Shown: positions 1 to 7,222, counted from the stretch's first letter. The stretch: DNA of 14,330 nucleotides from Methanobacteriota archaeon (GCA_014384685.1 JACNFL010000090.1:1-14330); one strand, 5' to 3'. Notes: generated by a model not told the origin, from the letters alone. Numbers and translations are program-made.

Positions 1-2214
1 TGGCATCCCATCAAGGTCTGAGTCGTTACTAAACGGATTTATCAGCATACGATTGGAATACCTACCCGGATGTAACCCAGCGAATACGGTATCATTACCA
101 AGCACATCCATCACTATAATTTCAGTGACAAAACCTGGAATTCTTGTTTGTTGTTCATCAATCCCCAATGCTCTAGCGTGGTCACCATCTAAAGTCCAAG
201 TACCATACCTTGAACCAATTAATATCTCATCACCAAGTGGTAATATCGCATGAATATCATTGGCGCCTTCTAAATCGTATTCATCATTCTGCATGCGGTC
301 TCTAGAGAAAGCAATGGAAGGGTCGGCCTCATCTAATAGGGAAAATTGGTGCACACCTCCTGCAGTTCCTACCCAAAGTGTCTGGGTACTAGAGATTGAA
401 CCATCGGGTTGACGCGGCCCATCTAGTACGAGAGTCCTAACATTTGCAGAATGGGAAATGTTCTGAGGATTTGCTTGACGGACATAATTTTCAGCATCTG
501 TTTCATTGAATATCCATAGTGCAGGATAATCGCCAATGACATCTTCTGTGCTTGCTACTAAGAATCCGTGATCAGTGCCGACATAGAGTTTCTTGGCACC
601 ACCATTTACAGATGTGTGTGCAATCGCCTGAATGGTTGCATTTTCAATTTCTAAGGCTTCCATGAGAGTTTCAGCTTCTCTCAAATCTGTGATTTGCCCA
701 GAGCCATCGATTGTTAATGTCCATGCTTGAGAACCGTCGCTAGAGACTAACAAGTCAAGGTTACCTGACCCTGTATCTAGTTGATAGAGCCCATTGACTG
801 GCTCCATTTCAACGCCTGAAATTCCAGCATTCTGATTGAGGAATCCTTCGCCATCAAGAGTCCAGATTTCAATTCCGCCGTTAGTAGCAAGAACAAGTCT
901 TTGTTCACCACCTTGGTCAGACCACAAAATCATGTCAAATAATTCCCCACCGGGTGGGAGGGCTAAATCCCAACTACCACCAGTGCTTGGTTCAAAGATC
1001 GTCAAACCGCGCTTGGTGCCAACATATAGCAAACCAAGTACTTCATCGGCTTGTAAAGCCCGTACGTCATGATGCATGATTCTTGGGCTAGTACCTTGGT
1101 CATACATTGATACCATCGCATCAACCTCACCAAGAAGAGTTGATTTGAGTCCAGCTCTTACCCATGTGCCATTATCAATGAAAGTATAGTATTCTTCTAA
1201 ATTAGAATAGGCTTCACCGATGTAAACAGTGGCTCTTGAACCGTCTGGCATAATCATTCCATCTCGATTCAAATCCCAGCCATCATAATCACCATCAAGC
1301 AGGCTATCAGATTCATTCAAAGGATCTAGTCCGAAGAAAACTTCCCAGCCATCAGGTATTGCATCGCCGCGGCTACTTTTCGCTAATTCACGGCTACCAG
1401 ACCAATAATAAAAATCGCTATCATTTCGCAACGGGTCGGTTCCAAGCCAACCTGGTGAGCCAGTAGGCCGAGTAACATTATCAGCGCACGCATCCATCAA
1501 ATCAAGACAACGCAACCCGTGAATTTCCGTAGTCCAATTATCTGCTGCATTGTAATTGTACTCTTCGGCATTTGTATACCACTCATGTACCTCAATGATT
1601 CCATCTCGGTCTACATCAAATCCATCTCCACAACCAAGTTCACCATCCCAACATCGGTCGGAGTCGTTTTGGCCATCATGAGAGTTTAACGGGTCAAAGC
1701 CGTCACATTCCCAAGCCATGGATTCATTTTTCGCACCGGTTTCCCGCATACACATCCATATCTCGTAACCATCAGGTAATCCATCTCCATCAGTATCCGC
1801 AAGCCTTGGATCTAGGAACTCTCGCATCCCAGATTCGGTTAATTCAGGGGGTATACCAGTGAGTGATTTACGGTCAACAAAACAGTGTTCTAAATCGTAA
1901 GGCCAACAATATTCTTCAAGAGAATTTAGTCCATCATTATCAAAGTCAGATTCGTTATCAGAAGCATTTTCGTAATCAAGTCCACTTATTGTGTAAACCA
2001 CATCATCTAATGTTATGTTTCTATCAACACTATACATTTGCTCGTGTAAGTCTGGAATCTTGTCTTTATCGGTGTCAGTTATTGGTGGGCCTTCACCTGT
2101 CGTGTCATCAGGGTGAACTGAATCAACCTCTGAAGATGGCCTGGACATTGAGACGAATGCAAGGCTTCCTAATAATAGCAAAGTGATGAAGAGAACTGTC
2201 TGTTTTCTGCGCAT
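1..2214 (-). CDS. Secreted calcium-binding repeat / beta-propeller protein, 3' end missing
   Basis: Reading the minus strand from the ATG at 2214-2212 gives 738 codons without a stop to base 1, so only the N-terminal part is present. Residues 1-22 look like a signal peptide (basic MRRKQ, then a Leu/Phe-rich core). Residues about 46-320 carry Asp-rich thrombospondin type 3-like repeats, for example DTDGDGLPDGYE at 140-151 and DVDRDG at 200-205, with cysteine pairs 103/111, 155/170, 188/195 and 236/243. Residues about 390-718 hold seven propeller-type motifs of the form LYVGTxxGL, near 395, 438, 486, 542, 612, 663 and 709. A new Asp-rich repeat (NDSDLDG) starts at 730 as the frame leaves the window. 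Many N-x-S/T sequons suggest a glycosylated exported protein. A GGTGAG ribosome site lies 3 bases before the start. Role unknown; surface adhesion or structure is inferred. Coding is near certain; whether it is membrane-anchored cannot be seen. Confidence 0.88.
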   Translation of the reverse strand, partial: MRRKQTVLFITLLLLGSLAFVSMSRPSSEVDSVHPDDTTGEGPPITDTDKDKIPDLHEQMYSVDRNITLDDVVYTISGLDYENASDNESDFDNDGLNSLEEYCWPYDLEHCFVDRKSLTGIPPELTESGMREFLDPRLADTDGDGLPDGYEIWMCMRETGAKNESMAWECDGFDPLNSHDGQNDSDRCWDGELGCGDGFDVDRDGIIEVHEWYTNAEEYNYNAADNWTTEIHGLRCLDLMDACADNVTRPTGSPGWLGTDPLRNDSDFYYWSGSRELAKSSRGDAIPDGWEVFFGLDPLNESDSLLDGDYDGWDLNRDGMIMPDGSRATVYIGEAYSNLEEYYTFIDNGTWVRAGLKSTLLGEVDAMVSMYDQGTSPRIMHHDVRALQADEVLGLLYVGTKRGLTIFEPSTGGSWDLALPPGGELFDMILWSDQGGEQRLVLATNGGIEIWTLDGEGFLNQNAGISGVEMEPVNGLYQLDTGSGNLDLLVSSDGSQAWTLTIDGSGQITDLREAETLMEALEIENATIQAIAHTSVNGGAKKLYVGTDHGFLVASTEDVIGDYPALWIFNETDAENYVRQANPQNISHSANVRTLVLDGPRQPDGSISSTQTLWVGTAGGVHQFSLLDEADPSIAFSRDRMQNDEYDLEGANDIHAILPLGDEILIGSRYGTWTLDGDHARALGIDEQQTRIPGFVTEIIVMDVLGNDTVFAGLHPGRYSNRMLINPFSNDSDLDGMP

Positions 2215-2217
2215 GGG

Positions 2218-2223
2218 CTCACC
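2218..2223 (-). promoter_or_regulatory. Ribosome binding site for the secreted propeller protein
   Basis: The minus strand reads GGTGAG followed by CCC and ATG. It matches the 16S 3' end well and supports the ATG at 2214 as the start. Confidence 0.6.
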
Positions 2224-2224
2224 T

Positions 2225-2238
2225 ACAGCGTCCGCTGT
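2225..2238. repeat. Perfect inverted repeat ACAGCG-TC-CGCTGT
   Basis: Two 6-bp arms are separated by two bases, in the 5' leader of the minus-strand secreted-protein gene, 11 bp upstream of its start codon. The dyad could be a protein-binding operator or a small RNA hairpin just ahead of the ribosome site. Function is not known. Confidence 0.5.
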
Positions 2239-2247
2239 TTACGAGAG

Positions 2248-2260
2248 AACCCTACGGGTT
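2248..2260. repeat. Perfect inverted repeat AACCC-TAC-GGGTT
   Basis: Two 5-bp arms flank a TAC centre (GTA on the transcribed strand). The core CCTACGG recurs at 3453-3459 inside another perfect inverted repeat upstream of the pilin-like operon, so this may be a shared operator. It lies about 35 bp upstream of the secreted-protein start. Confidence 0.45.
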
Positions 2261-2464
2261 TCCTTATGATGCTGATGGAGCACAGTTCATACAAGCGTTT
2301 GTGGTATGCTGTGAAAAACTACCTTAAGTCATTATTTTCATATTTTTTTGAAATCAACAAAATCAATAGAATAAAGTAGAAAATATACGGTATTACCAAA
2401 CAAAATCTTAGCCCGATGGCAACTAATCATAGGGATATCAAAACCTAGTATTTGACTGAGTTCA

Positions 2465-2500
2465 GGGGGCTCCTTCAAGGGGTGACCGCGCTCCGCCCCC
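2465..2500. repeat. GC-rich inverted repeat before the hydrolase gene
   Basis: GGGGGC at 2465-2470 is matched by GCCCCC at 2495-2500, ending six bases before the hydrolase ATG. The loop contains GGGGTGA (2479-2485), which resembles a strong ribosome site but lies about 21 bases from the start, too far for normal use unless the RNA folds. It may be a leader hairpin. Confidence 0.35.
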
Positions 2501-2506
2501 ATTTGG

Positions 2507-3307
2507 ATGACCCTCTCAATCACTCACCTTGGTTCAGGCTCTGGTGGAAACGCCACCCTAATCGCCACTGATGAGACAAAAATCCTACTTGATTGTGGAT
2601 TTTCTGGTAAACAAATTGAGAAACGCCTAGAACTCTTGGAACTATCTCCAAAAGAACTCGATGCTATTCTGATTAGCCACCACCATATTGACCATGCAAG
2701 GGGTGCCGCCATTACCCAAAAACGATGGGGGACAAAAATTTGGGCTAACTTTGAAACTTGTGCTAAATTAGGTATGGATCCAGTAAATGAATGCCACTTG
2801 TTTGAGCCCTTGACACGCATTGATGTAGGTAGTGATTTGAGTATTCTCCCTGTATCCGTTAATCATGATAGAGCCGATAATGTCGGATTCATTGCATCCC
2901 ATCGCGGAGAGCGAGCTGCAGTAGTAACGGACCTTGGTTCTTGGAACGATGAATTAGTCCGCCACATGGCTGAATGTGTACACATTTCCATAGAGGCAAA
3001 TTATGATTCTGATCGGTTGTGGAACGGCCCCTACCCAGAACGCCTTAAACAACGAATTGCTGGACGCGGTGGGCACTTGTCTAATCGGCAAACTGCGGAC
3101 CTGTTATCGAATGTTGTAGGAGACCATACTCGAAGTATTGTTTTGAGCCACTTAAGTGTTCAAAACAATGCCCCACATTTAGCTGAAAGTGAGGTCCTAA
3201 TGGAGATTGATGAGGTGTTCACAGGTGACATCTCAATCAGTACCCAAGAAGGTCCGGAATTCGCCCATTATTTGGGCCAAGCAGAGTCCGAAAAAATTGC
3301 TATTTGA
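2507..3307 (+). CDS. MBL-fold metallohydrolase, YycJ/WalJ-like
   Basis: The 266-residue protein matches the YycJ/WalJ type of metallo-beta-lactamase-fold hydrolases in length and motifs. It opens with LGSGSGGNATLI at 8-19, the usual start of that family. The metal-binding motif HHHIDH lies at 58-63 (H58, H60, D62, H63). Further likely ligands or conserved residues are H120 (VNHDRAD), D142 (VVTDLG) and H215 (LSHLS). The family signatures ANYDSDRLWNGPYP (164-177) and GHLSN (189-193) are also present. Family members are putative nucleases or phosphodiesterases acting in the cytoplasm; the archaeal substrate is unknown. No signal peptide or membrane segment is seen. The ATG is followed at once by the conserved beta strand, so the start is likely right, but no Shine-Dalgarno site lies at normal distance and translation may be leaderless. 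The gene appears monocistronic. Family call firm, exact reaction not. Confidence 0.9.
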   Translation: MTLSITHLGSGSGGNATLIATDETKILLDCGFSGKQIEKRLELLELSPKELDAILISHHHIDHARGAAITQKRWGTKIWANFETCAKLGMDPVNECHLFEPLTRIDVGSDLSILPVSVNHDRADNVGFIASHRGERAAVVTDLGSWNDELVRHMAECVHISIEANYDSDRLWNGPYPERLKQRIAGRGGHLSNRQTADLLSNVVGDHTRSIVLSHLSVQNNAPHLAESEVLMEIDEVFTGDISISTQEGPEFAHYLGQAESEKIAI

Positions 3308-3316
3308 AAACTGGAA

Positions 3317-3352
3317 AAGCAAGTAGATTAGAACAGAGATTACATCTTGCTT
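3317..3352. repeat. Inverted repeat AAGCAAG ... CTTGCTT
   Basis: Perfect 7-bp arms (3317-3323 and 3346-3352) are separated by 22 bases, ten bases after the hydrolase stop codon. The position fits a 3' end structure, but no T-run follows, so a terminator role is doubtful. Confidence 0.35.
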
Positions 3353-3360
3353 GTTTGAAT

Positions 3361-3396
3361 CAGAATGATTGGTTGATATCACACAAATTCATTCTG
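3361..3396. repeat. Inverted repeat CAGAATGA ... TCATTCTG
   Basis: Perfect 8-bp arms (3361-3368 and 3389-3396) are separated by 20 bases that include the palindrome GATATC. An overlapping smaller dyad AATCA-GAA-TGATT spans 3358-3370. It may be an operator for the downstream operon or an RNA fold; neither can be decided from the sequence. Confidence 0.4.
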
Positions 3397-3448
3397 CTGC
3401 CATCGGCATGAGTGATATTTGATTTCGGGGTAGACCTTAGTCAGAAAT

Positions 3449-3463
3449 ATCGCCTACGGCGAT
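3449..3463. repeat. Perfect inverted repeat ATCGCC-TAC-GGCGAT
   Basis: Two 6-bp arms surround TAC, 46 bp upstream of the first pilin-like gene. It shares the core CCTACGG with the dyad at 2248-2260 upstream of the secreted propeller protein. In transcript orientation both are followed within 7-9 bases by ACAGCG. A common regulator site is plausible; an RNA hairpin in the leader is the alternative. Confidence 0.45.
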
Positions 3464-3490
3464 GTTTCACACAGCGAACCCATAAGAACA

Positions 3491-3496
3491 GGGAGG
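3491..3496 (+). promoter_or_regulatory. Ribosome binding site for the first pilin-like gene
   Basis: GGGAGG lies 13 bases before the GTG at 3510. The spacing is somewhat long, but no better-placed start exists and the encoded prepilin-like N terminus begins right there. Confidence 0.5.
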
Positions 3497-3509
3497 TTTA
3501 GTCGCATCT

Positions 3510-4529
3510 GTGAGGCGGAGCGGGAGCCATAACGAGGATGCGGTTAGCGAAATCCTTGGAGTTACTATGCTGTTAGCCATGGTTGTCACTGTAATTGGTA
3601 GTGTGTTTGTTCTACTTGCTCCATTTCTCGAAGATATCAGCGACAACCGCGAATGGTCATCTGGTACAGTTGCGGCGACTCAGTTAAATGACCGAATTTT
3701 AATTGCTGCCCAAAGCCCAGAAGGAAGTGGTTTAGTGCAACAAAATGCTCAACTTTCTCGGTCAATGGACCCATTACAAGATGCTGAAATATGGAAAATT
3801 CAAGCAGACCTAGGTGGTAGTGATCGGACATTAGTCACCCTGGATGGTGACTTGCTCACAGTCTCTAGCCTAAATCGTACAGCATCGATTGTAAGGGTCA
3901 CCGATTCAATTTCAACACAGACATTTACTATGACAAATAGCACAAACGATTTCACCGTTTCAGGCTTAATTGGCAATGTTGTCATTGAAGTAGAGGATAT
4001 CCATGGAACCATATCGCATCGTTTCCTAGAGATTACGATTGATGGAATCCGCCTCAACAATGTATTGACCGATGGGGAATTTTCAGTTGATTTGGTAAAT
4101 GGAGCAAGAATTGAAAAATTGCCAAATCATCCAGTTGCAGTCAAGCAATTCCCCCGTTTCAAAACCGATTTGTTACTTGATGGAACTCCAAGAGTCTCAC
4201 TAATCCTTCTCGACCTTGATATTAGCGCTTCTGCAAGCCGACACATGACCAATGTGCACCTTGATTCGAAAGGCGAGCAAGAACTATTTGACGGCGAAGC
4301 ACGAAATCTAATCGTCGAAGTTGAAATCGCCGGAGACCCTTCAATATCCCCACAATATATTCATCACTGGACTGGTGATTATGCTCTATATCTAGCAGGT
4401 GGATCAATAAACGAATATCAAGGATTTGGGCCACATGAACGTATCTCAGGGCTTGACGGAATAACCGTTCTACCTGGGGATGTGCCGTTCCAATTTGTTG
4501 TCACATTGCAATCAGTGGAGGTATACTGA
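3510..4529 (+). CDS. Type IV pilin-like protein, first of three
   Basis: This 339-residue protein starts at GTG. Residues 1-10 are hydrophilic with two arginines, followed by AVSEILGVT (11-19) and a hydrophobic helix to about 39. That is the arrangement of archaeal prepilins with a class III signal peptide, which a PibD/FlaK-type peptidase cuts just before the helix, probably A11/V12. The rest is beta-rich and would sit outside the membrane, with recurring hydrophobic-polar strands such as RTLVTLDGDLLTVSS (96-110). It is longer than typical major pilins (about 120-200 aa), which suggests a minor or specialised subunit. It is the first gene of a tightly coupled set; its stop TGA overlaps the ATG of the next gene by one base. 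I recognise only the N-terminal class. Haloarchaeal clusters of pilin-like DUF families have a similar layout, but I cannot assign this protein to one. Confidence 0.8.
   Translation: MRRSGSHNEDAVSEILGVTMLLAMVVTVIGSVFVLLAPFLEDISDNREWSSGTVAATQLNDRILIAAQSPEGSGLVQQNAQLSRSMDPLQDAEIWKIQADLGGSDRTLVTLDGDLLTVSSLNRTASIVRVTDSISTQTFTMTNSTNDFTVSGLIGNVVIEVEDIHGTISHRFLEITIDGIRLNNVLTDGEFSVDLVNGARIEKLPNHPVAVKQFPRFKTDLLLDGTPRVSLILLDLDISASASRHMTNVHLDSKGEQELFDGEARNLIVEVEIAGDPSISPQYIHHWTGDYALYLAGGSINEYQGFGPHERISGLDGITVLPGDVPFQFVVTLQSVEVY
4517..4522 (+). promoter_or_regulatory. Ribosome binding site for the 737-aa pilin-like gene
   Basis: GGAGGT lies six bases before the ATG at 4529, inside the end of the upstream gene. 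With the TGATG overlap it supports translational coupling. Confidence 0.7.
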
Positions 4530-6742
4530 TGCGCCGCAGGTTCAACGATGAAGCGGTTTCTGCGGCAATCGCAACAGTGTTGTTGTTTGCTGGCGTACTT
4601 GGAATTATATCAGGGATGATGGTTACTATCACTCCTCTAATCAATGAAAAACACGGCTCAGTTGAAAGACAAGCAATGGCAGGACAGATGGAGGACTTAG
4701 CGGCTGAGACTGTCAGAATCTCTGAAAATGGATTACCAGGTGATTCTGCAACTTTACAACTCAGACCACACACAGGAGAATTGGGTTGGAACTTAGCGCA
4801 CGGGGGCACATGGTACTCGGTTGCCTTCGTTGATGGTGGTAGTTTTCGTCTTGATGGTTTACTTGATTTAGATGACAAAACTAGAATTCGATATTCGGAA
4901 AGTGAAGTTTCTGCCGCTTGTTTTTCAGACCTTAGGGCGAATAAGGATGCTACTTGGAATTACAGGATTCCAAACATTAGTGGCACAATTCTTGCCACAC
5001 CAGCGACCAGCCTTCAACAACCACTCTATGAAACAACTGTCGAATACACATCTGGTGCTTCTAGCAGTACTTATTCTCTAATTCCTGGCTCAGTGTTGTC
5101 AACTACATCAGTTGGAGAAAGTTGGTTACAATCTGATGGTCCATTGAAAGTCATATTCTTACGTGGTACTGGCGGTGTTACTATGGTTGAACCTGACCTA
5201 GCCAACCCTTCAGATGGGAAAGGAAGGGCATGGACAATTCCAATGCCAACGGGGTCTGTTAGCCTTCATCTTGTCAGTTCTGACTTAACCACCATTAGTT
5301 GGGATTCGAATTCAAACTCCGGCACTGCTACTAGTACCGGTTCACCTGCAACTTGGAATGGTGATTTTACCACATTAGCAGGTGACGTGATGACTGTTCA
5401 TTCGAGCAGTCCTGCAAGACTGATGATGGTATGGGGAAGCGGCACAGGTGCAACAGTGTGGCCTGATGATGGAGGCAGCGGATTGGGAATTAGTCACACG
5501 CTACCAGCCGCAGCGGGTAGTATTCTAATTGAAAATCCCGAAACAACGTCAATTGCAGTTCAGATTGATGGGTTGTTCAACACCATTTCTGCTCAGAGTT
5601 CAATGCGAATTTCATGGCCAGCGGTATCATCACAGATTCAATCGACAGGCCCAGTTCAAATTCATTGGCTTGCAGAAGATGCTAGTAACTCATATCGCAC
5701 AGGTTCTCTTGAGATGATTCCTGCCACTGATACTGGACGCTCAAGTGGCCTAGAACATTCGTATACAACACCAACATCAGCGTCTGATGAAAGTGTTCTC
5801 ATTCAGAAAGCCAGCCCTGAAACATCTCTAACCTTGATTGCAGACCTTGAAGCAGGTCAATCTCCTCACATCACTGTGAATGATTCTACTGGTAGCCAAT
5901 TAGCAACTCTTTCTCCAACGGCTTCAAACTTAGTGAGAACTGCGGTTAACTCAACAGACATACTCAATGACGCCCCATTCAGAATTATTTCTGTAGCCGG
6001 AGATGATGGTATGATGGAAATCCGCCAAGATGGAGAGCAAAGATGCTTACCAATTGGATACTGGGCTTCAGGATGGGTTGAACTAAACCTTCCTTGGGAT
6101 GATTTTTCTCACTACAGCACCGCTATTGTGAAGGACGCATGGAAGGATGGGTCACACCCCTTGGGAGTAGAAGTTACTCTATTGGGACCTCAAAATGGTG
6201 CGCCGCATGACACTTTAGCAGCTGCTTGGGGTGCACATTTACCTCGGCTAAACTATGAATTTCAAAGTTCAGTTTCCGGAATGGAAATTGGTTACCGCGG
6301 AGGGTTTGTTGGAACCAATCACCCCGAATATCAAGCCGATGTCTTAGTACTCCCACCTGCACGAGAAGGTCCCGGCCCAAGATTAGCAGTTACGATACCT
6401 CTCACCATGCCTGCAGATAGTTCTTCTATCGGAAATAGCCAAGTCGCTCTTACAGTTTCATTAGATCAAAGAGTTCAGTTAGTTTCTGTACAAGCACACG
6501 AAATAAGACGGGGATGGGATGGACCTTATGGGGCAGCAATCGCTGCTGAATCGTCACAAGAATTAGCTTTCAGCGCAGACTGGTTGACATTCCCAGGCCG
6601 CATTGACCTCCTCGATGATTATGTTGGCTGGGTACAATTGACGCATTCTAGCCCTGAGGCGGTTTACCATGCGTCTGGTGAACCGATAATGTTCAATCTG
6701 CAACTGAGTCAGATATCTATCGATACGGAGTTGATTATTTGA
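4529..6742 (+). CDS. Very large pilin-like surface protein with internal repeats
   Basis: The 737-residue product begins MRRRFNDEAVSAAIA, then has one hydrophobic helix (about 11-36) and an extracytoplasmic remainder, like its neighbours' prepilin-type N termini. Cleavage before V10 is likely. A short helical stretch (44-66) leads into a beta-rich ectodomain. Between about 200 and 500 there are divergent repeats: strands GPLKVIFLRGTGG (204-216), PARLMMVWGSGTG (295-307), GPVQIHWLAEDAS (374-386) and APFRIISVAGDDG (482-494), interleaved with TGSVSLHLVSSDLTTISW (241-258), GSILIENPETTSIAVQI (330-346) and ESVLIQKASPETSLTLI (421-437). This resembles tandem beta-sandwich modules, loosely like those of IgGFc-binding-type proteins (inference). 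No membrane anchor follows the first helix. A tip adhesin or assembly-initiating pilin is possible. The ATG overlaps the previous stop, and the 3' end overlaps the next gene by four bases. Confidence 0.8.
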   Translation: MRRRFNDEAVSAAIATVLLFAGVLGIISGMMVTITPLINEKHGSVERQAMAGQMEDLAAETVRISENGLPGDSATLQLRPHTGELGWNLAHGGTWYSVAFVDGGSFRLDGLLDLDDKTRIRYSESEVSAACFSDLRANKDATWNYRIPNISGTILATPATSLQQPLYETTVEYTSGASSSTYSLIPGSVLSTTSVGESWLQSDGPLKVIFLRGTGGVTMVEPDLANPSDGKGRAWTIPMPTGSVSLHLVSSDLTTISWDSNSNSGTATSTGSPATWNGDFTTLAGDVMTVHSSSPARLMMVWGSGTGATVWPDDGGSGLGISHTLPAAAGSILIENPETTSIAVQIDGLFNTISAQSSMRISWPAVSSQIQSTGPVQIHWLAEDASNSYRTGSLEMIPATDTGRSSGLEHSYTTPTSASDESVLIQKASPETSLTLIADLEAGQSPHITVNDSTGSQLATLSPTASNLVRTAVNSTDILNDAPFRIISVAGDDGMMEIRQDGEQRCLPIGYWASGWVELNLPWDDFSHYSTAIVKDAWKDGSHPLGVEVTLLGPQNGAPHDTLAAAWGAHLPRLNYEFQSSVSGMEIGYRGGFVGTNHPEYQADVLVLPPAREGPGPRLAVTIPLTMPADSSSIGNSQVALTVSLDQRVQLVSVQAHEIRRGWDGPYGAAIAAESSQELAFSADWLTFPGRIDLLDDYVGWVQLTHSSPEAVYHASGEPIMFNLQLSQISIDTELII
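6727..6730 (+). promoter_or_regulatory. Ribosome binding site deciding the TTG start at 6739
   Basis: GGAG is followed by an eight-base spacer and TTG, which overlaps the TGA of the upstream gene. The next in-frame ATG (residue 8) has no such site, and using it would remove the basic leader shared with the two upstream pilin-like proteins. Confidence 0.5.
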
Positions 6743-7215
6743 GACGCAACTCAGAATTCATGCGCGACACTGTTGCAGCAGCCACTGAGTTAGGCTATGT
6801 GTTAACTTTCTTGCTTGGACTATCATTCCTATCGGTGTTCAGTATTTGGACTTGGGAACTTCAGGATGAACGTGGTGATGTATGGTTAGAGCAGGCTATG
6901 GAGGAAAATTTAGATTCCATAGCAGAAGCAGTAGAAAGAGCAGATCTTGCTAGCCGACAAGGCGGTGATGTCACCTATGCTGAGCCTGTTGACCTACTGT
7001 TATCTAAAGCAGTAAATCTGCAATTACGATTAGTATTAGACGATAATGGACTATTAATGCAAGATAAAGGTGGAACTCTGATTTTCACAAGAGATATCTC
7101 TTCGGCTAGTGCCACCAACCATAGCGGCGAAGTGGAATTAGCAGGTTTAGAAAGAATTTGGGTGTTACTTGAAGGAAACAATGTAACCATCACTAGTAAT
7201 CAACCAGGATTCTAA
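6739..7215 (+). CDS. Small type IV pilin-like protein, third of three
   Basis: This 158-residue protein starts at a TTG overlapping the previous stop by four bases. Its leader MRRNSEFMRDTV resembles those of the two upstream proteins. A hydrophobic helix follows at about 18-38, then an amphipathic helical stretch with many Glu (50-72) and a small beta-rich domain ending in NVTITSNQPGF. The layout is that of a small archaeal pilin-like subunit with the N-terminal helix in membrane or filament. Unlike the other two, the residue before the expected cleavage valine is Thr rather than Ala, so processing by the prepilin peptidase is less certain. It ends the operon, seven bases from the end of the convergent STAND gene. 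Size and architecture recall small pilin-like DUF proteins in haloarchaeal surface clusters, but that is only an analogy. Confidence 0.78.
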   Translation: MRRNSEFMRDTVAAATELGYVLTFLLGLSFLSVFSIWTWELQDERGDVWLEQAMEENLDSIAEAVERADLASRQGGDVTYAEPVDLLLSKAVNLQLRLVLDDNGLLMQDKGGTLIFTRDISSASATNHSGEVELAGLERIWVLLEGNNVTITSNQPGF

Positions 7216-7222
7216 GATCCGA

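Larger units (their letters stand above)
2215..2506. other. Divergent intergenic region
   Basis: These 292 bp separate the minus-strand secreted-protein gene from the plus-strand hydrolase gene. No convincing small gene or RNA gene was seen. Next to the secreted-protein gene are two short perfect inverted repeats (2225-2238 and 2248-2260). The middle (about 2330-2400) is very AT-rich and probably holds the promoters: AAATATG-like TATA candidates on the minus strand near 2335-2345, and AAAATATACGG on the plus strand near 2380. No candidate box is well placed for the hydrolase gene. A GC-rich inverted repeat sits just before that gene. Confidence 0.6.
3308..3509. other. Intergenic region with several inverted repeats
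   Basis: These 202 bp lie between the hydrolase and the pilin-like operon and contain no credible gene. They hold perfect inverted repeats at 3317-3352, 3361-3396 and 3449-3463, and a GGGAGG ribosome site at 3491-3496. AT-rich TATA candidates are TGATATTTGA near 3411-3420 and AGAAATAT near 3443-3450. The operon promoter is probably here. Confidence 0.6.

Noticed and set aside
1863..2186. Plus-strand 107-aa frame inside the left-edge gene
   Set aside because: It lies opposite the calcium-repeat region of the minus-strand gene, has no ribosome site, and its translation shows no domain character.
2251..2258. CCTACGGG, as in a conserved stretch of 16S rRNA
   Set aside because: The flanks do not match rRNA, and the match ends after eight bases; it is part of a short local dyad.
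2524..2820. Minus-strand 98-aa frame opposite the hydrolase
   Set aside because: Antisense shadow of a well-recognised MBL-fold gene.
3317..3352. Intrinsic terminator after the hydrolase gene
   Set aside because: The stem has a 22-base loop and no following T-run; kept only as an inverted repeat.
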